Source: Echinarachnius parma (taxonomy: Eukaryota; Echinodermata; Echinoidea; Clypeasteroida; Echinarachniidae). From it: 64,000 bases of DNA. Shown piece after piece: positions 32,493-57,764 of the stretch (position 1 is the stretch's first letter; each line of letters opens with the position of its first letter). The notes under the pieces were generated by a model that made no database searches, was not told the DNA's origin, and worked only from the letters and a program-made list of their open reading frames with translations. The stretch is taken from contig JBAMJV010000858.1 in assembly GCA_037951105.1 (NCBI GenBank), positions 88,278 through 152,277 of the forward strand, written 5' to 3'. A program made the translations under genes and the position numbers.

Positions 32493-33324
32493 TACTCCGC
32501 AAAAAAAGAAACTGGACACTTGTATAAGTTGAAATATTTCATATTAATGTACGGTATAAGTATAAGTGATAGTAAGCGTTTCACTTAAAACAAGATGAGC
32601 GGGGCAAGTCAATTATGACATTATTCAACTTTATTGTTATGAACAAACTCTGAAAATACAAATTTGTCAATAAAACAGGGCCAGGTTATGAGAGCATTAT
32701 CATACTGGTCTGTATTACAGGCATGAAGCTTGTCTATTTCATGTGTCCCCTGCAATTTTAACCATATTTACCTAGAGAAATGTAATGTTAAAGACTGCCC
32801 AAATGGTTGACCAATGGTGACTTCAGCTTTTGAAGATCTTTGGACTACGGTATAATTCTTGAGAAGAATTTATACCATTTTCATGCTGAAATAAGGGCAC
32901 AAACTGTGGTTTTGACTAATAAAGCTTTGCCATGGAATTCCCCATTTTGTTAGTTTTGGGAGAAAATAACACCTATAACTTTAACAATTTGTCTTCATTT
33001 ACACTTTTTATTGAGATGAAGAAAGAAAAGATCACATTTGTAATAAAAAAATTATGCCATCTCATGAATATAGCGTTTTACATTATGCTTATCAACATTT
33101 ATATGGTTGAGTGGATGTTCCATTTTTGCTATTTTTGAAAACAGACCTTGGTGTGGTTAATTGACCGTGACAAGTCATGCATGACTGATTTAATCTGGAT
33201 TTCATGCGAATATTGAAGAGGGTAATTTTATCTTTAATTTGATATACAATATCATATATTTTATCGTTAATGAATACGAAATATTTGGTCTCGTACAAGT
33301 GTCCAGTTTCTTTTTTTGCGGAGT
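32493..33324. mobile_element. Tc1/mariner-like element without transposase
   Basis: TACTCCGCAAAAAAAGAAAC continuing TGGACACTTGTA pairs with TACAAGTGTCCAGTTTC and TTTGCGGAGTA. About 830 bp; the longest internal frame (68 aa) shows no transposase motif. Confidence 0.85.
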
Positions 33325-33539
33325 ATACATAAACAAAATATGTCCAATGTGAACATCTTAAACAGAGAATACAACAAATTACAATTCTAATGAAAGAAAG
33401 TATAAATAATTACCTTGCATAAATAAACAATTACAAATCTTACATCACATAATTATGAACTACAATCGAATAATGATAATTGGAGGTTTTTAGCTATGAT
33501 AAAAAGAAGAAAAAAACAAACAAACAAAAAACAAACAAA

Positions 33540-33989
33540 CACCCCCCCCCCCCCCCCCTGCATACTCAATCGCTCACACCTGGTCGGTAATCTGCTCAGA
33601 TTCCTTTAAAAATAATTTTGTTACAAATACATAATTATCAATACTTTTGAATGTGACAAGCTCACCATAAAAATTATAGTGTTACAAATTTTTATTCTAT
33701 TTGAATTACCCGACAGTCCAACAAATATATCTCGCCAATTTAAGTCCTTAATTTCATTTCATTTCAATTTATTCAGCATTTCCATAAAAACATACATATA
33801 AAATACAAACAATAAATAGGAATACTACACAAACAATAAACAATGAAAATGCAAAGAGATGCAGCAGAAAGGCAGAGCCTTACATAAAAGCTGCATCCTT
33901 CAGAAAACTATCACCTCAGTAAAAACATAAAAAAGATTACACGATAATTGCCCTGTCATACTCAAATACACAAAACACACACACACACT

Positions 33990-34021
<32 letters not shown>

Positions 34022-34880
34022 GCCAGCTAGTCTGTGAAGGAATTGCATTTTCTTTGCTCTTTTTTATTTATATTATATATTTCTGGTCAGTTTCTCTATA
34101 TTTGAATTAAGATTAGAACTTGGTACAAATCTTTTAGTTGAATTATATTAACATTTAGATCTTGAAATAATAATCCATGATAAATACAATTATGGTTGAA
34201 ATCTTATGTTGATCATCGTGTTTCATGAAAGGACTAGAGTTGACTTGCAGTCTTCGCTTTTGCTGGTTCCATTCCACCAACTAGATTCTGTCATTAATAT
34301 GGGCTACCTCTTAATCAAGATTTAAATCAAAGACCACTATGACTGTGTTATTTGATGATTGTTCAGAACATTATGCACGAATATTTCAGATCAATATATT
34401 CATGATTACAGAAATGGAAAAAAGTGATTAGTTGCCACTTTATAACTCATATATTGCCTTTCAAACAATGCTTTGCTCATGATATAGCAAGGTACATTCT
34501 GAAATGATCAGTAATAATATCACATGATTTCCTAATTATCTTTGGTATCTTTTAATCAACAGCTTCAATAGCAAATATATCAGATTGACATAGTTAAGTA
34601 TCAAACGTTGGGCAACAAACTTCTTATATTATATTTGTTTCGTCTTATTGTTATAAATTAAACTTACTAACCGTGTCATGCAAATAGTAACATTATGATG
34701 TATAACAAACAAAAAAGCAAATCTAAAATGCCTTATATTTGTATAGAGAATTGTTTCACCTTAATCATCATAATCATTATGTTGAAATTTATCTTTGGAA
34801 TAGCGTTTAAAGGGTGTTTTCCGACTGAGCAAACATGGATATAAGCAACATTTTATGTACAATATAATAACAAATTGTTC
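33540..34880. other. Intergenic with simple repeats
   Basis: C17 near 33542-33558 and (CA)n at 33975-34020; otherwise AT-rich with no coding signal. Confidence 0.5.
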
Positions 34881-35444
34881 TTAAAGGGATAGTTGAGTTC
34901 TGGTAAGGAGAGTACAGTTTTAGTGAAACTGAATTTTAGTAACCAAAACCTGCATCATTACATTACAATCTAATAGTTATAACTAGAAAGGAACACAAAA
35001 TTACAAATGACGTAGTAAAGATCATGTTATCATTCAAAAAGAGCCGTTAAAACGTAAGAGGGCGCTCTCTAAACACTCATCGGTTTCAACCATTTTGAAT
35101 AAAATATTGTGCATGTGATGCTTTGTTGAAATAGTGATTAGATAGAGAAATAACCAACAACTATTTAAATACCTATTTTGTAACCTTTTTGAAAAGAGGA
35201 AGCATTTTTTTGAATTTGTAACGGCTGGTTCAAAATTCTCTAATAAACCCGGGGCCCCGGGTTTATTACAAATTGTTATATTTATGGATATTTCAGCCGT
35301 TTCTTAACCGATTTTGATCAAATAAAGATGATTTAATTGTTTAAATATTATGCTCTTTCAAATTTTACACTCAGTTTTTCATTACCTCACAAACCAATTA
35401 AGTAGTCTAGCGCCCTCTCTACCAAAACTCAACTTTCCCTTTAA
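34881..35444 (+). mobile_element. TTAA-flanked MITE, family A copy 2
   Basis: Same 564-bp length as 2431-2994 and nearly identical, including the internal CCCGGGGCCCCGGG palindrome. The two probably moved recently. Confidence 0.85.
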
Positions 35445-35694
35445 TGACAACAAAACCACATGACAAGGACACGCATCACGTGATCAGAGGCGGTTACTTT
35501 GGAAGACGATATTAGTGATTCATTTTGTTCGCCTTCTTAATTTCATTGAGAGTGTCTATTTTCTCGCCATACCATCTTCTAAATAGCTTGAATATAACAA
35601 AAAAAAGAAAAATTCTGTATAATAAAGGCCCTATCGAATCGGCTTCTTACCATCAACCAATATCATGCATCATTGTAAACGCATTTTGTATACA

Positions 35695-36390
35695 GGGAGT
35701 GTTTCACAAAGATTCAAAGTTGATCTGAACAATTATGCAAAGCCATTTGTAGCCTTGAAATACAATATATTCAAAATCAAAAACAAATTTAAAGATATAT
35801 ATGAAACTTCTAACAAAAATTGATATTAATTATTCAAAGGCTCCTTGATAATAATTAAAATTTACTGATTTTATCAAACTGTATGTCTTTTCAAAAGAAC
35901 TGTTTCAACAACTTTTAAAAAGACTAACGGCTTTCCATAATATTATTATATGTTTTGGTACCGTTTTGTGATATCAAATAGATACTCAACATTTTGCAAA
36001 GGGTTGTGTAATTCATAAACAAAGCAATTAATGTCCACCACTTACGGAACCACTGCTATTTCCTGGTTCCATACGGGCCAACCATTTGCGAGTGCGCCAA
36101 TGCTATTCACGCGTACGTTTGTAGACAATAGATTCCCGAGCGATTCGTTCGCTCTGCACACATCGCAATTCACCGCACACATCGCAGTCTTCGCAATTCT
36201 GACCGCATGAACGCATGCTTTAGGATAGTGATGCGTTTCAAATTTTTGTTTCTTTTTTTTCTTTCTGGAAACATATTTTTGCGAACTTGTTGATGGAATG
36301 GAATACTAAAGATGTTACCTTTCTTTAATAATAATATTTTGGGGTGGTGGTACCCTTTAGCTCAACTTTGGATCTTTGTGAAACACTCCC
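35695..36390. mobile_element. MITE family C, copy 2, interrupted
   Basis: GGGAGTGTTTCACAAAGATT at the left; AACTTTGGATCTTTGTGAAACACTCCC at the right. A family B MITE sits inside, replacing the expected junction near GGCTTTCCATAATTGTTAA. Confidence 0.8.
35939..36359 (+). mobile_element. MITE family B, copy 2 (nested, left-truncated)
   Basis: From TATTATTATATGTTTTGGT to GGTGGTGGTACCCTTTA. Matches 20995-21394 closely, but about 37 bp of the left end are gone. Lies within family C. Confidence 0.8.
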
Positions 36391-36552
36391 ATTATTTTTT
36401 ATAACCGGTCATATTGCACCATGATACAAAATAATAACATAATTATATGGCAAATATAATGTCTAAATACCTACAATACTCGCAAACCGAATTGTTATAA
36501 ATATAGGTTTATCGTACTGTATTCCTGGCTAGAACCAGAAGTAATTCAACTG

Positions 36553-36558
36553 TTTTAT
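36553..36558 (-). terminator. Candidate poly(A) signal of SLC35G1
   Basis: AATAAA on the minus strand, about 190 nt after the stop codon. Confidence 0.35.
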
Positions 36559-36745
36559 TGTCCTTTTTTGTATTTTTTTTTTTTTTGCTGCCTTCAAATT
36601 TTTACATCATTATATTAGATTAGAAAAATGTTGGTTCATTTATGGGTGTTTGGCCGATGACCAATATAAATTAGACCCAGGGGCCAGGGCCATGTGGGAG
36701 AACAGTGCAAAAGCACTGGAGAGGCTAACCTGCATATTAACAAAA

Positions 36746-37957
36746 CTAATTGTTATTATTATCGTCACTACTAGCTAAAATAATTTCACTATCATATCCA
36801 TCAACATCAACATCAGCCTTGGAAATTCGCACCCCACCCTTCCTGCGATTTGCTGCTCTCCATTTCTTCAATGTAAGTGTGACGCAGCTGCTGAAGATCA
36901 GGCATGCACCCACAGCCGTGAGCCAATACGGCACTGTCCCGAAGAAAAGGAACTGGAAGACGAATGCAAAGATGACATTGTTGCTTTTGATCAGTGCAAC
37001 ATACGTCGCCTTTTCATGCATGAATGCATACGTCATTAGGAGCTGGGCCACAAAGCCCAGGAAGCTTATCACGAGAAGGATGACTCTTTCCCGCCCGCAG
37101 CCGGGCATTTCCCACACCCCAAGGACTGTCGTTAACAAACACGTAAGTACCGTTCCTCCCATGCCATAGGCGGACGTCTGGACAAACGGGTGCACGCTGA
37201 TGCTGCCGAGCTTCCTCTGGGTGACATAGACCAACGCGCCGAAGAACGCACCAATGAGGGATGCTGTCACACCAAGGGTAGCGTTCCCACCTTCTGGAGC
37301 CGACGCATGGAGGTCTCCGAAGAGAAATGTTGGTCGCGCGATCAGAATGATCCCTGTTAGTGTGACCACGGCCAGGACAGCGTCCAAGATGGTGAACTTC
37401 TCACCGAGTAACATCCACGCCAGAACGCCAGTTATGATTGGACTGCTGAATAGGATTGCGGTGCTATCTCCAACAGGAATATTCTGATAGCCATAGTACG
37501 ATAAGCACATTCCAGTCACACCAACGGCGATTCGGAGGCAAAGCCACCACGCCTGTCTTTTAGAGAGCCGCACGGGTATTCTGTAGTAGATAATCAAGAT
37601 GGCTGAACAGAAGAAGTAGAAGGTGAGCCTGAAAGCAGCCACTTGCGTCGGGGGGATTCTCCCTGCAAGCATCTTGATGCCCATGGATGCCAGGACCTCC
37701 ACCACGCAGGATACAACAGCTAAGAGAAGACCTAAATGCAAACCCAAGGTCCTACAAAGGCACTGGAGACTCCCATCGTTACGTTCTTCTTCCGATTCTA
37801 TGGATGTGTTTGGTTTCTCTTCAAACAGGGATGCCTGCTCCACCGGATGTGTCCTCCCGTGAGCAGATGGTGACCTTTCGAGGGCATTTTGAATTCCTCC
37901 AGATAATTGTCTCCTCATACAGCAGGTTTGAACTTCTTCTCTGATAGTGACAGACAT
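36746..37957 (-). CDS. SLC35G1: SLC35G1-like EamA/drug-metabolite transporter, intronless
   Basis: 403-aa membrane protein with ten predicted membrane segments in two EamA repeats (about 75-207 and 228-363). Diagnostic stretches: PPTQVAAFRLTFYF, SYYGYQNIPVGDSTAILFSS, WMLLGEKFTILDAV, ILIARPTFLFG, QLLMTYAFMHEKATYVALIK and FAFVFQFLFFGTVPYWLTAV. Residues 1-70 are a soluble acidic tail, and the C-terminus ends in Asp/Asn-rich SSDDNNNN. Human SLC35G1 (about 365 aa) binds STIM1 and calcium pumps; the transported substrate is not known. One coding exon covers the whole protein, which could reflect an old retrocopy or the family's usual structure. The opposite-strand frames are shadows. The nearest neighbour genes are more than 6 kb away. 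Confidence 0.92.
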   Translation of the reverse strand: MSVTIREEVQTCCMRRQLSGGIQNALERSPSAHGRTHPVEQASLFEEKPNTSIESEEERNDGSLQCLCRTLGLHLGLLLAVVSCVVEVLASMGIKMLAGRIPPTQVAAFRLTFYFFCSAILIIYYRIPVRLSKRQAWWLCLRIAVGVTGMCLSYYGYQNIPVGDSTAILFSSPIITGVLAWMLLGEKFTILDAVLAVVTLTGIILIARPTFLFGDLHASAPEGGNATLGVTASLIGAFFGALVYVTQRKLGSISVHPFVQTSAYGMGGTVLTCLLTTVLGVWEMPGCGRERVILLVISFLGFVAQLLMTYAFMHEKATYVALIKSNNVIFAFVFQFLFFGTVPYWLTAVGACLIFSSCVTLTLKKWRAANRRKGGVRISKADVDVDGYDSEIILASSDDNNNN

Positions 37958-38075
37958 GATGACAATTACTTCACAATTGCGCCAAATGATGATGTTGTTG
38001 TTGGTGCAACGAATAAGTACGCTTGAACTCGTTAAAAGTCGCTGTGACCTGTGATAGTATACGGTGGATGGTGAG

Positions 38076-38092
38076 CTGAAAGAAAGTATAAC
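38076..38092 (-). other. Possible 5' UTR splice acceptor of SLC35G1
   Basis: On the minus strand, ATACTTTCTTTCAG precedes CTCACCATCCACC about 120 nt before the ATG: a good pyrimidine tract plus CAG. It suggests a non-coding first exon further upstream. Confidence 0.35.
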
Positions 38093-38793
38093 AAAGTCAA
38101 ACTAAATATGGACATTCTACAGGTTTTTGCGCATTATTCCAGTTATTATAACACCCTATAGACATTCTCCGTGGTGTTATGTACATGATAAAGAACAATA
38201 CACAAACTTCTTTTATAATTATTATGAGTAATGTTTTGTGTGTGTCTATAAACAAGTAGGTTTACACGTATTCAGAGTCAGAGATCCATATTGTCGTGTT
38301 ATAAAAACACATACCGGTACTGGGATTTCAGACTCTTGAAACAAGGAACATCTAAATGCACAGAACTATACATAGACAGATAGAATTAAATATCACAATA
38401 CTAACAGCATATACAATATGTAATTGAATTGGCAAGCAATTATACCTACCATAATTCATATGAATAATGATAATAATGTGCCGGAAAGGAAGAACATATT
38501 GTAATATGAGCAAACGATGCCAGTCTGTAGCCATGCATTCATACGTATGCGAAACAGTGCTGCACATTAGATACACATTCATCTCTATTCCTAGTAATAC
38601 ATAATTAGTACAATTACATCAACGAAAATATAATATAAAAAGCAAATAAAGAACAATAAAACATATATATATATACGTACATCAATCAATGGTTCCTTAC
38701 AGACATCGCCTCATCATCCATGAATCCGTATACTAATAAACATGCACGATGTTACATTGGTAAGTATATTGACGCATCAATAATGGCGTATAC

Positions 38794-38840
38794 ATGGCGT
38801 AGCTACGGGGGGGGGGGGGGGGGGGCACGGTGGACTGTGC
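38794..38840. repeat. Poly(G) within a hAT-like end
   Basis: CATGGCGTAGCTACG followed by a G run of about 18 and CACGGTGGACTGTGCCCCC; similar in layout to the element at 12585. Confidence 0.5.
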
Positions 38841-39397
38841 CCCCAAAATAATTGGACAAATTAAAACAATAACAAACAATGGGAAACTTTTTGGAAAGAA
38901 GGAGAAATACATTTTTAAAAAGAGTACATACATTATACCGGTCATGAAAAGGAAATTACAGCCGCTTCATTCATTCATAGAATTCTTCCGTCCTGACATC
39001 ATAGTGTATTATATAAATAAAACAAATAAACAATACATTTAATAATCATTTTTAAAAATCAAATCGCAAAGCTAGTTGATGAATACGGCTTAAATACAGG
39101 GAGAAGATGTGGGGGGGGGGGGGGGTGGGGGGAGGGGGCCTTTCCCCAACAACTATAAGCCTATAGGGTATATGACCATGCTATGCCACTGAACCAAGGT
39201 TGTACATGAAGCATATGGGGGCTACCCTCACTTTTCTATATTAATTACATAACCCATCTACAGCTTTAGAATAGGTTCGCCTTATTTAAATTATACCCAA
39301 TATAATATGAATCTCAATCAAGCATAACAATTGGATGATATAATTTATATAAGTATAACTAACTTGGTTCTGTGTAGGTTATATGTTGTTGTCTATA

Positions 39398-39927
39398 CTA
39401 AACCGAACACAAAAAGTAACTTCACTTGTTATGTTCGATATGTGCGAAAATCAGAGATATTCATTACTTTATGGCTGAATGAGCACAGATTAAAGACAAA
39501 ATGGCCCAATTCAAAAGTCACAAGGTATTGCGCATGCCTGTACATTGTTTTGAATCCGCACATGTGGCGGAATGCATTGATCATGGTTTATGAAACAATG
39601 CTGTTTGATATTCCATTCATTTCGATTTTTTGATGGCACATGTGGTGAAATGCATTAATTGCAATTGTAAAACAGTGCATTTTTTAATTTTCCAACTCTC
39701 AATAATTTGTAATGATGATAATACTTTTGCGAATTTTGAAATATGACTATTTTTTCTGTAATGTGTGCTCACTCAACCATGGATTAATGGTTACCTCTTA
39801 TTTTTACACATTGTTTTCCTAACTACCATATGGATATATTGGCAAGACGAAATCTTGAAACGATTTCTGGTTATAAAATTATGGGCTATTGCTTAGGGGT
39901 GAAGTTACTTTTTGTGTTCGGTTTATA
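39398..39927. mobile_element. MITE family F, copy 2 (inverted)
   Basis: Same ends and interior as 16929-17535, in the opposite orientation; a stretch of about 70 bp is missing next to the left repeat. A more degenerate relative covers about 23930-24710. Confidence 0.82.
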
Positions 39928-39949
39928 ATACGAAATTGTCTGACTGGAA

Positions 39950-40322
39950 TGCAGTGGCATAGCGTGGCCAGACTGATTGAGGGACACAACATTTCTGAAA
40001 GGATTCCCATTACGCCTTCTATTGCTTTGGTATATTTATTGGGGGGGGGGGGGGGGGGGGCACGTGTACACACACACACACACGCACACACACACCTACA
40101 AACACACACACACACGCAACCACACGCACCCGCACGCACGCACGCACCCACACGCACGCACGCACGCACCCACCCACACGCACCCGCAGTGGCATAGCGT
40201 GGCCAGACTGATTGGGGACACACCAATTATTGAGGGACACAACATTTCTGAAAGGATTCCCATTACGCCTTCTATTGCTTTGGTATATTTATTGGGGGAG
40301 GGGGGGCACGTGTACACACACA

Positions 40323-40361
<39 letters not shown>

Positions 40362-40420
40362 GCACAAACACGCACGCACACCCACACACACACACGCACA
40401 CACACACATACCCGTAAATC
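39950..40420 (+). repeat. Duplicated poly(G)/(CA)n module
   Basis: GCAGTGGCATAGCGTGGCCA starts copies at 39951 and 40187. Both continue GGATTCCCATTACGCCTTC, TTGGTATATTTATTG, a G run, CACGTGTACACACAC and a long CA/CG-variant tract. Long open frames across it are simple-repeat artefacts. Confidence 0.85.
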
Positions 40421-40426
40421 GTGTCA

Positions 40427-40712
40427 ATCGAGGACCTAAATCCTTGTACTATGCAAACGTGGACACACTAATATGTGTCACATTGATATTCTGCGTCCAA
40501 CCGAGGACTATTGTGTATGTGTTTGACTTTCTGCGTCCAACCGTGGACGTACGGGGTGCACGTTAATTTTTCCGGATTTTCGATGCGCGCGCATATGAAT
40601 GGCATATGAATTAGCAATCCTTTGCACTAATTAAGTAAACGAGGACGGTCCACGGTTGGAAATGTGTCCGTGGTTGGATAGTAGTGGCATATATTATGTC
40701 CTCGGTTGGGGG
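40427..40712. repeat. Inverted set of TCCAACCGAGGAC motifs
   Basis: Forward: TCAATCGAGGACC (40427), GTCCAACCGAGGAC (40496), GTCCAACCGTGGAC (40536). Reverse: GTCCACGGTTGGAA (about 40649), GTCCGTGGTTGGAT (40666), GTCCTCGGTTGGGG (40699). The centre is AT-rich with a GCGCGCGC-like core. Looks like a small element with repeated binding-type sites at both ends. Confidence 0.7.
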
Positions 40713-40751
40713 TGCTTACAGACTCACACACACACACACACACACACAGAA

Positions 40752-43700
40752 GTACAGATATACATACTTTGAAAGGAATAAGCCAAAACTATGTGTGTTA
40801 AATTTCAGTTTTTGAATCTAATTTATGACTCACAAGCTAGTTTAAAGGAGTTCATGGCATAAATACAGGGGTAACAAAAGCAAAATCTTACCAACAAATT
40901 TATACAGAAGTAATTATTTGTTATGAAGCCTAATAAATTACAAGCTGGTAGTAAAAGTACCATGGCAAGATTATACCATTCAATATTTAAAAAGGAATAA
41001 TATCAACTTCACTTTCTCAATGACTTTCTTGATGAAATATTTGGTCTCTCTACTGTCAAGTAAGGGGAAAAACAAGAGGATCATTTGGAACTTCTGGACC
41101 CGGGTAATCACCATCATATTAAATGCAATTCCTGCAAGGAACATTTAGATTATGGGAAAGTAAGTGTACTGTATACAAACATCAAATATAGATATTAATT
41201 ATCAATATAATACATGAATATATGTACAAGCAATACAGTCTCACACATTTAAAACTGTAATTTGAAGCATTTTGGTGGGTAATTCACTTGAATACTTTGA
41301 AGCATGTATGCATTTTTTTAAAATTGTGTATACTGACATAATATATCTATATAGCAGTCATTCAATGATCTTATCAATATGCATTTTAATACATGAGTTG
41401 GTTGCATGATCTCCCAGTATGCATACATACTGAAATACAAATTTTTAATACTGAAACTGTAAATTTCTTGACCATGATTAGATACAGTACATGTATAAAT
41501 ACAAAATCATTATTAAGTATTAATATTTTGAACTATTTTGTTTTCTGTATCCAAGATTAGATGTCTCTGTGTTTACTGAGCTTCTATTTATCTATTTTTT
41601 GTAATTTTATTCCAAAACATTTGTATCTGTGTTTTATCCACTCAGTGTAAAAAAAAGAAGATTGGATTGTTAAAAAACAGTAAGCAGCAATTCTATGAAT
41701 TGATTATTATTTAAAACAATAAAAAAATGAGGATTTGTTTTCGGTATCAAATAGAGCAAGTATTAAGTATTATACTCTTCAACGATTCCTGTGGAAACTA
41801 AAAATCATATACAAGATAAACAAAATTTGGCACAACCTTTGAAAATATAAACTTATGAGAATTAGACATAAACATTGATTTGAGTATATTTGTACTTATA
41901 TAACAGCAAATTGTATTTGTACATAAAATCTGCAAGTATGTGAATATTCTTGCATAACAAAGAAGAAATCAGATTCCTGAAAAATAACATTAAGTCCCCC
42001 AAACAATCACAATTACTTCTTCAACTCTTGGAATAATTGTAGGTAATACCAGAAATATTTGAACAAATATTTGTTGTCCTTTGTCTCATATTTTATATAG
42101 CATTCACTATCAGAATAAAAACATCATTTACTATAATTATTCACAATATACATAGCTGTTCTATCAGCATACCAAAAAGATCTTGCAATCCAAAGACATA
42201 TTAAATCACTTTTTTTTTAAATACCACAACAATAATCACTTATGAAACACATAATCAACACAGCTTATTTACAAATACATATATCATGAATACAATCAAT
42301 TTGTTATACAAAGCAAACCTGAAAACAAACAAATTAATTATTTTTGTATTAGTACATCTTCAGTATATGGAAACTGACAATATTTACATCCATGTTCATC
42401 TTAATGTCCATCATATAACCACCAAAAATATATAGTATGTAAAACTCTCTTTGATTCAAAAAGTGCATCTTTGCATATTCAATCGCTTCCCTTCTATCAA
42501 AAATATATATTACAATGATTTGATTTTAATATCAAATGCGCATACCGATTAGACCTGTGAGGTATACCAGTATTTCTCCATTATTCCCGCTCAATAGCAA
42601 CGCAAATGTAAATGACAATTATAATGGTCAAATAATAATTTCAAATGTCCAAATAAAAGTAATACTATCAAGTGATTCGATTTTCCTGTGAATATTATTA
42701 TTCATCAGTATGGATCAAATAATTTTGACTGTCCAATTCCAAACATAATCCAACTAGTAACATCTATAATTGCTTTATAAAACAAAAACACATGATGAAG
42801 AGAATAGGAAGGAAGAGGAAGAGGAATAAAGGGGAGAAAAGGTGAGTGCGAGAAAGATGAGAAGGAAAAGGAGAGAACAATAATTTATGAAGAAATAAAC
42901 TAAAGATAAAGAGGATTTAAAGATTACCAAGGTTTTAATTCACTGGCGTTGATCTGTTTGTAGGTTCTTTTGTTCATGGGGAAGATCTGTTTATTTATCC
43001 ACCCTGAACAAAATAAATGTCTGCAGATCTTTGCCAGCGATTCTCTCAGAACCTTTATAAAACAATCAATATTAGCAAGACTGAGCAATGGCTTTGAAAT
43101 CAGTGCAAGCTGGATGAATAAATAAGGGAAAGGGAGAAAAGAAAGTAAGACTGAGGATAGAGTAAAGGCAAGAATAGAGAAATTATTAAAAATAACTCAG
43201 ATTAAAAGCATTAATTTGCCCTCACATTGCCGGTAACCTTGCTATTAGAGGGAGATCTAACTGAAATCCAAAAGATTGGAGAAACTAAATAATAAATTGT
43301 ACCAAAATACCATTTATCGAAAGTGCACATACATTCTTCATCATGGGCAGTTTTTAAGCTTTTTAAAAACTTGTTCACATAGAAAATATGAATATCGCAC
43401 TGGAACAATACACTTTGGAAAATTCATCAATATCTGTTATTTTCATAGTTGACCATATACACTTTTATTCCATGAAAATAAATAGCTAACTCATCAATTC
43501 TTTGTTGGAAGCATTCTCCTGTCTCGATTTACCTCTTTCAATCCTTCATTTCTCTTTTTTAACTACCACATAATTGTTTTCTCCTAAAAATGGAAAAAAA
43601 AGGGTGGAAAGAAAGTTTGAAGAAATATTCATGTATAATTTCTTTACCTCATTCATGGGACTGAACTACACAATACTGTTGCTCACATCATATACATTAT

Positions 43701-44379
43701 TTTGTCCACCCGATACCAACACTGGCACTGTAAATTATACATCTTTTGTTCAAAGGGGGTTGGTCTATTCATTCATTGCCCCTACCTACACCAGTGCTTT
43801 AAATTAGCATAGGCCCGCTGGCCCAGGGCCACTAAAAACAAATTAGCTTCAGGCCACCAATTTTATTGATGCCTGATTCCACTAGCCCGAATTGGCAATC
43901 AAATATAAACAAATTGTTAGATTTTTCCTTTGTTTGGGGTTACCAGATTCAAGTTTCGGGTCACTAGAATTGAACAAATCGTTATTTTACTTGCCCACGA
44001 CTGGGCCACGAAGCAAAAAAAGTTAATTTGTAGCATTGCCTACACAATGTCAATGGGAATTTCAGCAAATCTTCGCCAGTGGATAGGATCCATCTTCTCT
44101 CAATGTCTATTTGATGTCTCATACTAAGCATGATTCTTGTGTGACGACAAGCGATGGACCTATCAAAAGATGGCACTCCAGGCCATCCCTGGAACTAATA
44201 TCATCACAACTTTTGATTGTTTGAAGACAAATGCTGACGGATAACTGCTGATTGATAACTGCAGCTAGATATCATCACAACTTTTGATTGGTTGAAAACA
44301 ATTGCTGACATAGGATTAATAACTGCAGCTAGATATCATTGAAAACAAATGGTGACGGAGGATTAGGAACTGCAGAGTT
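40752..44379. other. AT-rich stretch, no gene seen
   Basis: No exon with family resemblance. Part may be 3' UTR of the minus-strand EGF gene ending at 44380. A GGCCACTAA/GGGCCA element relative covers about 43800-44020, and GATATCATCACAACTTTTGATTG-like words repeat at 44197-44340. Confidence 0.4.
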
Positions 44380-56912
<12,533 letters not shown>

Positions 56913-57623
56913 CTGTCACAAATAAAACAATAAGGCATATTCATAATAACTCAAAAACATAATTAACTCAGCTAAAACGGGCTGAGAGATTGGCTCATCA
57001 GTGACCTAAATTTGGGTCTGTCTTCATTCACAATGTATCAATGGTCTATACCAAACTCAAAACCTCTTCAATTACAAAAAATAATGACAAGCATGACCCA
57101 TAGGCAATGCTAGAAGTATCAAACCATGTAACTATATTTGCTTTAAATCTAGAAGAGGCAATTTGATGATGAGAGGTACAATTGTTATCTATTCAACCCA
57201 TCCATAGACCAAAGCTAGTAATAGTATTGTCTAGCTATTGAATATTGAATATTTATATTGCGCAATATTGACCTAATAAGGTGCTCAAAGAGCATGGGAA
57301 CAGATAGTATATAATGACTAAACAAACAAGTAAGAAGGGGACAGTAAGATGAAGGGAAGAAAGAAGGTCTATTCTTTATATCAGGTCCAGTTCTGAATGG
57401 ACCAACGGTGACATATTTGAGACTACCCTAGTTGTCCTGCTCTGATTCATGATTTGAATGGTTAGTGATTGTTGCAACCCTTGAGAGGAAAGGGGGTTTG
57501 GTTGTTGGGAAGGGAAGGGTGTTTCCCCCCTTTCCTCCAGGCTCCAGACCCGGCAGTTACCCTTCAAGTTTGACTGATGCACCGATGCACAGTCCTCTAG
57601 TGGCCAGTTAGTGAGGAGTGCAT

Positions 57624-57764
57624 GTAAAGTCAAACCTGTCTGAGTGGACACCTGTCTGTAACAGCCAACCTGCCCATAATGACCACCAAAAGTGTTCCCC
57701 TTCAGATAATGCAATGTTATGTAGAGGTAACTACAGTGGTCACTATACACAGGTTTGACTGTAC
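57624..57764. mobile_element. pogo/mariner-like MITE
   Basis: GTAAAGTCAAACCTGTCTG pairs with CACAGGTTTGACTGTAC; ~140 bp. A further right end is at 62728-62776. Confidence 0.7.

Noticed and set aside
32932..33138. Possible transposase remnant inside the Tc1-like element
   Set aside because: 68-aa frame has no DDE/D-type or helix-turn-helix signature and is AT-driven.
36750..37944. Plus-strand frames opposite SLC35G1 (139, 77, 79 and 85 aa)
   Set aside because: Antisense shadows of a well-supported coding exon; no independent features.
39879..40439. Several overlapping frames rich in His/Thr or Cys/Val
   Set aside because: Both strands and all frames stay open because the sequence is a CA/CG simple repeat plus poly(G).
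57376..57750. 124-aa minus-strand frame
   Set aside because: Overlaps a pogo-like MITE and poly-pyrimidine sequence; no domain seen. Also tested as the missing Ig half-exon and did not fit.
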